Assembly: GCF_000382065.1 (NCBI RefSeq)
Contig: NZ_KB907500.1
Coordinates: 466,901-530,900, forward strand
Reading direction: 5' to 3'
Length of the DNA: 64,000 bases
Origin: Stenotrophomonas hibiscicola ATCC 19867
GTDB taxonomy: Bacteria; Pseudomonadota; Gammaproteobacteria; Xanthomonadales; Xanthomonadaceae
This document shows, piece after piece, positions 58,132 through 64,000 of the stretch (position 1 is the first letter of the stretch; each line of letters starts with the position of its first letter). Both the position numbers and the translations under genes were made by a program. The notes below the pieces were generated by a model. It saw nothing but the letters and a program-made list of their open reading frames with translations, was not told where the DNA came from and did no database searches.

Positions 58132-58671
58132 ATGCACATCACGCCAGTTTCGTCCGGCCAGCGCCGGTTTCTCGCCCCGGCCCTGCTGCTGGCCCTGCCC
58201 CTGTTGATGACCGCCTGCGGCGGTGGCAAGGCCACCCGCCCGGCCCCGCCCCCGCCCACGGCGAACTGGCCAAAGACCGTGCCGGACAACCCCGAGGCGG
58301 CCAACTCGGTGCTGATGCGCGCCATCAGCCTGGTCGGCACGCCCTACCGCTATGGCGGCAACACCCCGGATTCGGGCTTCGACTGCAGCGGCCTGGTCGC
58401 CTATGTCTATCGCGAGATGCTGGACCTGCGGCTGCCGCGCACCTCCCGCGACCTGGCGGCGGTACAGGGACCGAAGATCGACCCGCAGCGCCTGGCCACC
58501 GGAGACCTGGTGTTCTTCGGCAGCCGCGGCAGCGTCACCCATGTCGGTATCTATGTGGGTGAAGGGCGCTTCGTGCACGCGCCGAGCACCGGCGGCACGG
58601 TACGCCTCGACTCGCTCAGCGGTCCCTACTGGAAGGACCACTACACAGGGGCGAAACGCGTCCTTCGCTAA
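58132..58671 (+). CDS. NlpC/P60-family lipoprotein peptidoglycan hydrolase 1
   Basis: A 179-residue lipoprotein. The signal sequence ends in lipobox MTAC (Cys27) and is followed by a Pro-rich linker. The NlpC/P60 domain runs from about residue 60: GTPYRYGGNTPDSGFDCSGL with the catalytic Cys85, and the His in SVTHVGIYVGEGRFVHAP. Such enzymes cut the D-Glu/diaminopimelate bond of stem peptides. Its length is close to E. coli MepS. It precedes a paralogue by about 130 AT-rich bases. Confidence 0.93.
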   Translation: MHITPVSSGQRRFLAPALLLALPLLMTACGGGKATRPAPPPPTANWPKTVPDNPEAANSVLMRAISLVGTPYRYGGNTPDSGFDCSGLVAYVYREMLDLRLPRTSRDLAAVQGPKIDPQRLATGDLVFFGSRGSVTHVGIYVGEGRFVHAPSTGGTVRLDSLSGPYWKDHYTGAKRVLR

Positions 58672-58802
58672 AATGAACAGGCGATATGTTCAAAACTGTG
58701 ACGTCCATCACCACGAAACTAACGATTTACTAACGGAATTTTTAACTTATTGCCGCTTTTACAGGGCATGATGCCCCATCGTTTTTTTCCTGTGACCGAC
58801 GC

Positions 58803-59576
58803 GTGACGACTGACGACCTGAAAAGCGAAGGCCAGACTTCCGTATCTTCACGTGGTGCCCGCCCGCTGTTGCTTGGCCTGGCACTGTGCCTGACCAGCCT
58901 TCCGGCCTGGTCGCAGACCGCTCCGAATCGTTCCGATGTGACCCCGGCCCCGGTGGCTGAGAGCACCGCCCGACCGGCCACCAAGGCCGAGGCCGCTGCT
59001 CCGCAGCGCAGCCGCGTCGATGCCGCCGCCAGTGCCACGCTGGCCGCCCTGCTGCCGCATCTGGCCGCCAATGACACCATTCCGCTGATGGACCGCTCGG
59101 CCGTGGTGGCCGGCGATCTCAGCCGCCTGCTCGCCAACTACGACACCAGCAGCGCCGCCAATGGCAGCGTTGTCGGCACCGCCGCCGATAACGGCAAGGT
59201 GCAGTCGCTGCTGCGCCGAGCGATGACCCTGCTGGGCACCCCGTACCGTTGGGGTGGCAGCAACCCGGACAGCGGTTTCGACTGCAGCGGCCTGGTCGGC
59301 TATGTGTTCCGTTCGGCGCTGGGCATCGAGTTGCCGCGCGTCTCGCGCGAGATGGCGCACGATGACAACGCCGAACTGATCAACGACCGCACCGCGCTGG
59401 CGGCGGGCGACCTGGTCTTCTTCGGCCGCAAGGGCCGCGTCGACCACGTCGGCATCTATGTCGGCGACGGCCGCTTCCTGCACGCCCCCAGCTCGGGCAA
59501 GGATGTGCGCGTGGACACCCTGCTCAGTGGCTACTGGGGCAACAAGTTCATGCAGGCCCGCCGGGTGGATCTCTGA
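58803..59576 (+). CDS. NlpC/P60-family exported peptidoglycan hydrolase 2
   Basis: A 257-residue protein with a signal peptide ending LPAWSQ (about residue 38), a linker of about 90 residues, and an NlpC/P60 domain nearly matching the upstream paralogue: GTPYRWGGSNPDSGFDCSGL (catalytic Cys161) and RVDHVGIYVGDGRFLHAP. No lipobox is seen, so it is probably periplasmic. The GTG start at 58803 is the first start giving the signal peptide. The AT-rich gap before it (58672-58802) probably holds its own promoter; a hairpin terminator follows. Confidence 0.92.
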   Translation: MTTDDLKSEGQTSVSSRGARPLLLGLALCLTSLPAWSQTAPNRSDVTPAPVAESTARPATKAEAAAPQRSRVDAAASATLAALLPHLAANDTIPLMDRSAVVAGDLSRLLANYDTSSAANGSVVGTAADNGKVQSLLRRAMTLLGTPYRWGGSNPDSGFDCSGLVGYVFRSALGIELPRVSREMAHDDNAELINDRTALAAGDLVFFGRKGRVDHVGIYVGDGRFLHAPSSGKDVRVDTLLSGYWGNKFMQARRVDL

Positions 59577-59606
59577 CCCCTGGCGCTACAGCGCCGCCTG
59601 ATGCAA

Positions 59607-59633
59607 GAAGCCGCTGCCCTGCAGCGGCTTTTT
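59607..59633 (+). terminator. Intrinsic terminator after NlpC/P60 gene 2
   Basis: AAGCCGCTGCCCTGCAGCGG and CTT, with six T, form a hairpin 31 bases past the stop. Confidence 0.9.
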
Positions 59634-59659
59634 TGTTGGGCCCGTAATGGTGGGTGGCT

Positions 59660-59703
59660 GCCGACCTTGGTCGCCACCGGCTCCATCCATGCATGGTGTG
59701 GAT
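59660..59703. repeat. Diverged copy of the ATCCACGCATGGCGTGGAT palindrome cluster
   Basis: GCCGACCTTGGTCGCC is followed by ATCCATGCATGGTGTGGAT at 59685-59703, a version of the palindrome at 47964 and 63798. Confidence 0.6.
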
Positions 59704-59750
59704 CAAGCGGAGGCCGCCTTGGCCGACACCGCCTCGGCCATCCCCCAAAC

Positions 59751-59780
59751 AAAAGGCCCGCCGGTCAGGGCGGGCCTTTC
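59751..59780 (-). terminator. Intrinsic terminator after the symporter gene
   Basis: Read leftward, GAAAGGCCCGCCCTGACCGG and CGGGCCTTTT form a hairpin with a T tract, about 17 bases beyond the symporter stop. Confidence 0.85.
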
Positions 59781-59796
59781 AATTCAGCACACCACC

Positions 59797-61131
59797 TCAG
59801 GCGCGCGGTGGTGTCGGGTCGGGATCATCCACGCCCACGTTGCTGGACGGGTTGTCGTACACCGCCTGGTCAAGCAGCCCGGTCTCCTTGGCCACGATCA
59901 CCGGTACCAGCATCTGGCCCGTCACGTTCGTCATCGTGCGCATCATGTCCAGGATGCGATCAATGGCATACAGGTAGCCGATGGTCTCCAGCGGCAGGTT
60001 GGCCGCACTCAGCACCACCGTGGCCATGATCACCGCAGTACCCGGCACGCCGGCGGTACCGAAGCTGCCCAGCACCGAGGCGATCAGCACCACCACGTAC
60101 TGCTCCGGAGTCAGCGGCACACCGCTGTACTGTGCGATGAACACCGCGCACAGCGCCGGGTAGATCGCGCCGCAGCCGTCCATCTTGATGCTGGCGCCCA
60201 GCGGCACCGCAAACGAACCGTAATCCTTGTTCACGCCCAGGTTGTGGGTGATCGAACGCAATGCCACCGGCATCGCCGCGAAGCTGGAAGAGCTGACGAA
60301 CGCAACCTGCATGCCCGGCGCCGCACCACGGAAGAACTTCAGCGGGTTCAGTCCGTGCGCCAGCAGCAGTGCGCTGTAGACCACCACGATGTGCAGGGCG
60401 CAGGCCACGTACAGCGCCAGCACGAAATGCCCCAGCGGCAGCAGCTTCTCGAACCCGTAGCTGCCGACCAGACCGGCGATCAGGCCAAAGGTGCCGATCG
60501 GGGTGACTTCCAGCACGAAGCGGGTCACCTGGATCATGATGTCGCTCATCTGGCCGACCAGCTTGCGCGCCTCGGTCACCTTCTCGCCGAGCTTGACGAT
60601 GGCGAAGCCGACCAGGCCAGCGAAGAAGATGACCGGCAGGATCGAGCCACGGCCGGCGGCCAGCACGGTTTCGCCGGCCGCGTTGACCTTGGTGCCGATA
60701 CCGGACAGCGCATAGAAGACATTGGCCGGTACCACGTCCAGCAGCACCTGCACCACGCTGGGCACTTCGCGCGGCACGTAATTGCTGGCCATCGTCAGCT
60801 GCAGGCCACCGGCGCCGGGCTGCAGCACGGTGCCCACGCCCAGGCCGACGCACACCGCCAAAGCAGCAGTGATCACGAACCACAGGAAGGTGCGGCCACT
60901 GAGCGCGGCAACCGACTTCTGGCCGTGCAGCGACGAGATCGCATTGATCACCGCGAAGAACACCAGCGGCACGGCGATCATCTTGATCAGGGTGACGTAC
61001 AGCTCGCCAAGCGGGCCGAACCACGTTTCCGCGGCCGGGCCGAGCGCCCAGCCGGCCAGCGCGCCGAGCACGAAGCCACCGACCACGCGCTGCCAGAATG
61101 GAATCCGCAGCCAGGCAGAGACCAGCTTCAT
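59797..61131 (-). CDS. Dicarboxylate/amino acid:cation symporter (DAACS family)
   Basis: A 444-residue inner-membrane transporter. Family features are visible: FFAVINAISSLHG in the N-terminal half, the serine-rich re-entrant loop VAFVSSSSFAAMPV (HP1), GASIKMDGCGAIYPAL in TM7, and GTAGVPGTAVIMATVVLSA (HP2). It carries acidic amino acids or C4-dicarboxylates with sodium or protons. The DGCGA motif differs from the NMDGT of glutamate carriers, so the substrate is not certain. ATG 61131 gives a normal N-terminus. It diverges from the alkaline phosphatase gene. Confidence 0.92.
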   Translation of the reverse strand: MKLVSAWLRIPFWQRVVGGFVLGALAGWALGPAAETWFGPLGELYVTLIKMIAVPLVFFAVINAISSLHGQKSVAALSGRTFLWFVITAALAVCVGLGVGTVLQPGAGGLQLTMASNYVPREVPSVVQVLLDVVPANVFYALSGIGTKVNAAGETVLAAGRGSILPVIFFAGLVGFAIVKLGEKVTEARKLVGQMSDIMIQVTRFVLEVTPIGTFGLIAGLVGSYGFEKLLPLGHFVLALYVACALHIVVVYSALLLAHGLNPLKFFRGAAPGMQVAFVSSSSFAAMPVALRSITHNLGVNKDYGSFAVPLGASIKMDGCGAIYPALCAVFIAQYSGVPLTPEQYVVVLIASVLGSFGTAGVPGTAVIMATVVLSAANLPLETIGYLYAIDRILDMMRTMTNVTGQMLVPVIVAKETGLLDQAVYDNPSSNVGVDDPDPTPPRA

Positions 61132-61284
61132 AGGCAATCCAGAGGGAAGGAAGGGATGCTGGCACGATAGCCCATCAACGGCTGGGGAACGACCGCCCGA
61201 CCGGCAAATCAGTGTGTCATCGGCGTGCCTTGCGAGGGCGGGCATAATGAACGTCCCGTTACAGTTTGTGAGATCCCAGCGTCC

Positions 61285-62991
61285 ATGCGCCGTTCCGTCT
61301 CCCTGTTGGCCGCCTGCGCCACCACCCTGCTGCTGGGCGCCTGCGCCAGCACCACCCCCGCCTCTGCCCCGGCCGGCCTGAAGGTCGCCGTCGATCCCGT
61401 CGCCCACCCGGCCGGCGAAACCCCGCAGTGGTGGTACCGCAGCGGCGCTGCCCAGGCCGCCGCCAACGGCGCGATGTCCGGCAAGGCCAAGAACGTCATC
61501 CTGTTCCTCGGCGACGGCATGAGCCTGACCACCGTGGCCGCCTCGCGCATCTACGAGGGCCAGCGCAAGGGGGGCTCCGGTGAAGAGAACCTGCTGTCCT
61601 GGGAGCGCTTCCCGGCCACGGCGTTCAGCAAGACCTACAACACCGATTCGCAGACCCCGGATTCGGCCGGCACCATGACCGCCATCACCACCGGTGTGAA
61701 GACCCACATGGGTGCGATCGGCGTCAGCGCCGGCAGCCGCACCGACTGTGCCGACAGCCTGTCCAAGGGCCTGCTGACCTGGCTTCAGCTGGCCGACAGC
61801 GCCGGCCTGGCCACCGGCGTGGTGTCCACCGCGCGCCTGACCCATGCCACCCCGGCCGCGACCTACGCGCACTCGCCCGAGCGCAACTGGGAAAACGATA
61901 CCGACCTGACTGAAGCGGCGAAGGCGGCCGGCTGCAAGGACATCGCCCAGCAACTGCTGTCGACTTCGCGCTACGGGCGCGGCCCGCTGGTCGCCCTCGG
62001 CGGCGGGCGCGGGGAATTCACCACCGTGGAAGAGCGCGACCCGGAGTACGACGACAAGGTCGGCCAGCGACTGGATGGGCGCAGCCTGGTGCAGGAATGG
62101 CAGCAGGCCCATCCGCACGGCGCCTACGTGTGGAACAGCAAGCAGCTGGCCGCCGCCGCCAACGCACCGGCGATCCTCGGCCTGTTTGAACCGGACCACA
62201 TGCGCTACGAGTACGAGCGCCCGCAGGATCCGGGCGGTGAGCCGAGCCTGGCCGAACTGACCGCAGCGGCGATCAAGAATCTGTCGAGGCACCCGGAAGG
62301 CTACGTGCTGATGATCGAAGGCGCACGCATCGATCACGCCAACCACAGCGGCAACGCCTACCGTGCACTGACCGAAACCGTGGCGCTGTCCGATGCGGTG
62401 CGCGTGGCCAGCGAGCTGACCTCGGCCGACGACACCCTGATCATCGTTACCGCCGACCACTCGCACACGCTGAACTTCGTCGGCTACCCGGCGCGCGGCA
62501 ACCCGATCCTGGGCAAGGTGAAGGACAAGGGCGGCGAAGATGGCGCCGGCAAGCTGGACTACGCACTGGACGGCACCGGCCAGCCGTACACCACGCTGAG
62601 CTACGCCAATGGCCCGGGCCACACCGGCAGCAGCAACCAGCAGCCGGCCGGCCCGAAGCGCTATCCGCACAACCCGAGCAGCTTCGAACCGGCCAACGGC
62701 CGCCCGAACCTGCGCGAGGTCGACACCGAGCATCCGGACTACATGCAGGAAGCGCTGGTGCCGATGAAGTCCGAATCGCACGGTGGCGAGGACGTCGGCA
62801 TCTGGGCACGCGGCCCGGGCAGCAAGGCGATCCGCGGCACGCTGGAACAGAACGCGATCTATCACATGATCGTGCAGGCCACCCCGGCCCTGCGCGAGCG
62901 CCTGTGCCAGGCCGGCACCTGCGATGACAAGGGTGTGCCGGTGCAGCTGCCGGCACCGACCGCGTTCGAGCGCAAGGCCGAGGCCAAGTGA
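61285..62991 (+). CDS. Alkaline phosphatase, lipoprotein form
   Basis: A 568-residue periplasmic or outer-membrane-anchored phosphomonoesterase. The signal sequence ends in lipobox LGAC (Cys18). Metal and active-site segments are visible: VILFLGDGMSL, the nucleophile Ser127 in TPDSAGTMTA, MIEGARIDHANHSG and the late VTADHSHTLNF. It belongs to the PhoA family by order but has inserts relative to E. coli PhoA (471 residues), including a GHTGSSNQQPAGPKRYPHN loop. No Pho box could be confidently seen. Its stop overlaps the start of the next gene (GTGA). Confidence 0.94.
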   Translation: MRRSVSLLAACATTLLLGACASTTPASAPAGLKVAVDPVAHPAGETPQWWYRSGAAQAAANGAMSGKAKNVILFLGDGMSLTTVAASRIYEGQRKGGSGEENLLSWERFPATAFSKTYNTDSQTPDSAGTMTAITTGVKTHMGAIGVSAGSRTDCADSLSKGLLTWLQLADSAGLATGVVSTARLTHATPAATYAHSPERNWENDTDLTEAAKAAGCKDIAQQLLSTSRYGRGPLVALGGGRGEFTTVEERDPEYDDKVGQRLDGRSLVQEWQQAHPHGAYVWNSKQLAAAANAPAILGLFEPDHMRYEYERPQDPGGEPSLAELTAAAIKNLSRHPEGYVLMIEGARIDHANHSGNAYRALTETVALSDAVRVASELTSADDTLIIVTADHSHTLNFVGYPARGNPILGKVKDKGGEDGAGKLDYALDGTGQPYTTLSYANGPGHTGSSNQQPAGPKRYPHNPSSFEPANGRPNLREVDTEHPDYMQEALVPMKSESHGGEDVGIWARGPGSKAIRGTLEQNAIYHMIVQATPALRERLCQAGTCDDKGVPVQLPAPTAFERKAEAK

Positions 62992-63533
62992 TCGCACGGC
63001 AGGCCCGCCCTGACGCTGCCAGCGGCCGCTTCGCGCGGTCGCTGGCCCTGCTTGGCATGCTGGTCAGCGCCACTGCAGCGGCACAGGCACCGGCATGCAA
63101 GCTGCTGACCGACGAACACGGGTTGTGGCCGCTGCCCAACTGCGAGGTGATCGATCACCGGCCGAAGATCAGTGCCGACACGCTGAAGGCCCTGAATTAC
63201 GACGACCACGGTCTGGCAGTGGTGTACGCCGACCAGGGTTTCCACTACGTCGACCGCAAGGGCCGCAGCCTGCCGGTGCTGACCTGGGACAACGGCCCGG
63301 AAACGCCGCAGGAAGGCCTGCTGCGCGCCCGCGTAGGCAACCGTGTGGGTTACTTCGACCTGACGTTCCGCCAGGTGGTACCCGGCACGTTCGATTTCGC
63401 ATGGCCGTTCCAGGACGGCGTCGCCGAGGTCTGCAATGGTTGCCGTCGTGGTACGCCGGATGCCGATGGCCACACGCCGATGGAAGGCGGAGAGTGGTTC
63501 CGCATCGACCGTTCGGGCCGTCGGGTGAAGTAG
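62988..63533 (+). CDS. Small exported protein with WG-like repeats
   Basis: A 181-residue protein with a signal peptide ending SATAAAQ (about residue 33). The mature part has repeated beta-strand units such as GLAVVYADQGFHYVDRKGR, RVGYFDLTFRQVVPGTFDFA and WPFQDGVAEVCNGC, which resemble WG/KWG repeats. Four cysteines (two in CNGC) may form disulfides or bind a metal. The GTG start overlaps the alkaline phosphatase stop, so it is co-translated with it. The function is unknown; phosphatase linkage suggests a periplasmic role. Confidence 0.8.
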   Translation: MIARQARPDAASGRFARSLALLGMLVSATAAAQAPACKLLTDEHGLWPLPNCEVIDHRPKISADTLKALNYDDHGLAVVYADQGFHYVDRKGRSLPVLTWDNGPETPQEGLLRARVGNRVGYFDLTFRQVVPGTFDFAWPFQDGVAEVCNGCRRGTPDADGHTPMEGGEWFRIDRSGRRVK

Positions 63534-63627
63534 GGTTTTCGGCAGGGCTGCGCCCTGCACCTGCAGACGCAACGGCAACGGCAACGGCCGGAAGCAACAG
63601 CAACAGCGTGCATTCCGTGGGATGGCG

Positions 63628-63721
63628 GGGCACTGTGGGTGTGCGGGGACGGCGCGAGTACGTCCATGTAGCCTTGGTCGCCGCATCCATGCGGCTCACA
63701 CCCCGCAAACCCACAGTGCCC
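63628..63721. repeat. Stem-loop element, copy 1, with conserved 43-nt core
   Basis: The core at 63657-63699 starts AGTACGTCCATGTA and ends GCATCCATGCGGCTCAC. It is enclosed by an imperfect stem: GGGCACTGTGGGT at the left (63628-63640) and ACCCACAGTGCCC at the right (63709-63721), extended inward by GCGGGG/CCCCGC. Confidence 0.8.
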
Positions 63722-63750
63722 AACCTTCGACAGTTTTCCGGCGGCTGTTG

Positions 63751-63845
63751 GTAGGTGTCGACCTTGGTCGACACATCTGTCAGATATCGAATGAGTCATC
63801 CACGCATGGCGTGGATCTACTGTGTCCACCAAGGTCGACACCTAC
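63751..63845. repeat. SMAG-type inverted pair around the ATCCACGCATGGCGTGGAT palindrome
   Basis: GTAGGTGTCGACCTTGGTCG... (63751-63774) faces GTGTCCACCAAGGTCGACAC... ending CTAC (63822-63845), with the 19-base palindrome in between. Confidence 0.8.
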
Positions 63846-63893
63846 CAAAGCGGTGCAAGACGCCGTTCCGACAGATCGCGGCAATCTGTCGAA

Positions 63894-63995
63894 GGCGGGG
63901 TGGGTCCGGTTGCGGGGGCGTGAGCCGCATGGATGCGGCGACCGAGCTTACATGGACGTACTTGCAGCGTCCCCCGCAACCGGACCCACCCCGCC
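63894..63995. repeat. Stem-loop element, copy 2, inverted, with conserved 43-nt core
   Basis: The reverse complement of the copy 1 core (40 of 43 bases equal) lies at 63920-63962. It is enclosed by a perfect 25-bp stem (63894-63918 with 63971-63995) that is unlike the stem of copy 1 except for its inner GCGGGG. Confidence 0.85.
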
Positions 63996-64000
63996 ATCCC

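Larger units (their letters stand above)
63534..64000. other. Gene-free region of nested inverted repeats
   Basis: No credible gene is present. From outside in it holds two opposed stem-loop elements (63628-63721 and 63894-63995), an SMAG-like inverted pair (63751-63774 and 63822-63845), the ATCCACGCATGGCGTGGAT palindrome at 63798-63816, and a CGACAGAT...ATCTGTCG hairpin at 63869-63891. A low-complexity ACGGCA repeat lies near 63570. Confidence 0.75.

Noticed and set aside
59797..62997. 1066-codon leftward open frame spanning the symporter and the phosphatase gene
   Set aside because: Only the last 444 codons form the symporter; the rest is antisense to the PhoA-type gene and the intergenic promoter region.

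Overview
This window is a chromosomal segment of a high-GC gammaproteobacterium of the Xanthomonadaceae/Lysobacteraceae, most likely Stenotrophomonas of the S. maltophilia group. The evidence is the gene content and order (prmB-aroC-ghrB-asd-fimV-truA-trpF, and trpB/trpA/accD beside a divergent LysR gene), the many paired inverted GTAG-tipped repeats that resemble SMAG elements, and a remnant of an XVIPCD-type type IV secretion effector. I see no rRNA, tRNA, CRISPR array, integrase or intact insertion sequence.

Layout. 1-4.7 kb: the start of a 2-oxoglutarate/Fe(II) oxygenase gene (leftward, running off the left edge), then a rightward envelope-glycan group (membrane-anchored sulfatase-like protein, family-4 glycosyltransferase, NodB-type deacetylase) ending at a bidirectional terminator. 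4.7-19.6 kb: a long leftward block of housekeeping genes: prmB, aroC, a 2-hydroxyacid reductase, asd, fimV, a VOC protein, truA, trpF, then trpB, a small lipoprotein, trpA, accD and glmM. Many joints are 1-8 bp overlaps. A LysR (TrpI-like) gene diverges from trpB, and a frameshifted effector remnant sits between it and trpF. 19.7-31 kb: an SCO-family protein, psd, an RraB-like protein, a LysM transglycosylase, a HerA/YjgR ATPase, greB, a DUF3025 protein, rimO, a dienelactone hydrolase-like protein, a HIT protein, a small membrane protein, dcd and an Mrp/ApbC carrier.

31.2-50.1 kb is the most distinctive region. Three tandem paralogous TonB-dependent receptors, each with its own AT-rich leader and terminator, are followed by an exported S9 (prolyl-oligopeptidase family) peptidase, a fourth and more divergent TonB-dependent receptor, and two exported M13 (neprilysin/PepO family) proteins. 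The first M13 protein has an intact HEMTH zinc site. The second has HELTR there, and a second catalytic His is also Arg, so it looks like a pseudopeptidase. The association suggests peptide capture and processing; this is inference.

50.2-64 kb: a PhnB-like VOC protein, a phytoene-dehydrogenase-like flavoprotein, a rhomboid protease, an alkyltransferase-like (PWHR) protein, an EamA transporter, glutathione reductase, a 51-codon C-terminal relic of a D-amino-acid dehydrogenase-like gene, a DUF418 membrane protein, a SlyD-like FKBP, two NlpC/P60 hydrolases, a dicarboxylate/amino acid:cation symporter, a PhoA-type lipoprotein phosphatase and a small exported WG-like protein. The last 460 bp have no gene but carry nested inverted repeats: two opposed copies of a 43-nt core, each closed by a different long stem. 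Several repeats in the window also supply the stop codon, or the last codons, of the adjoining gene.
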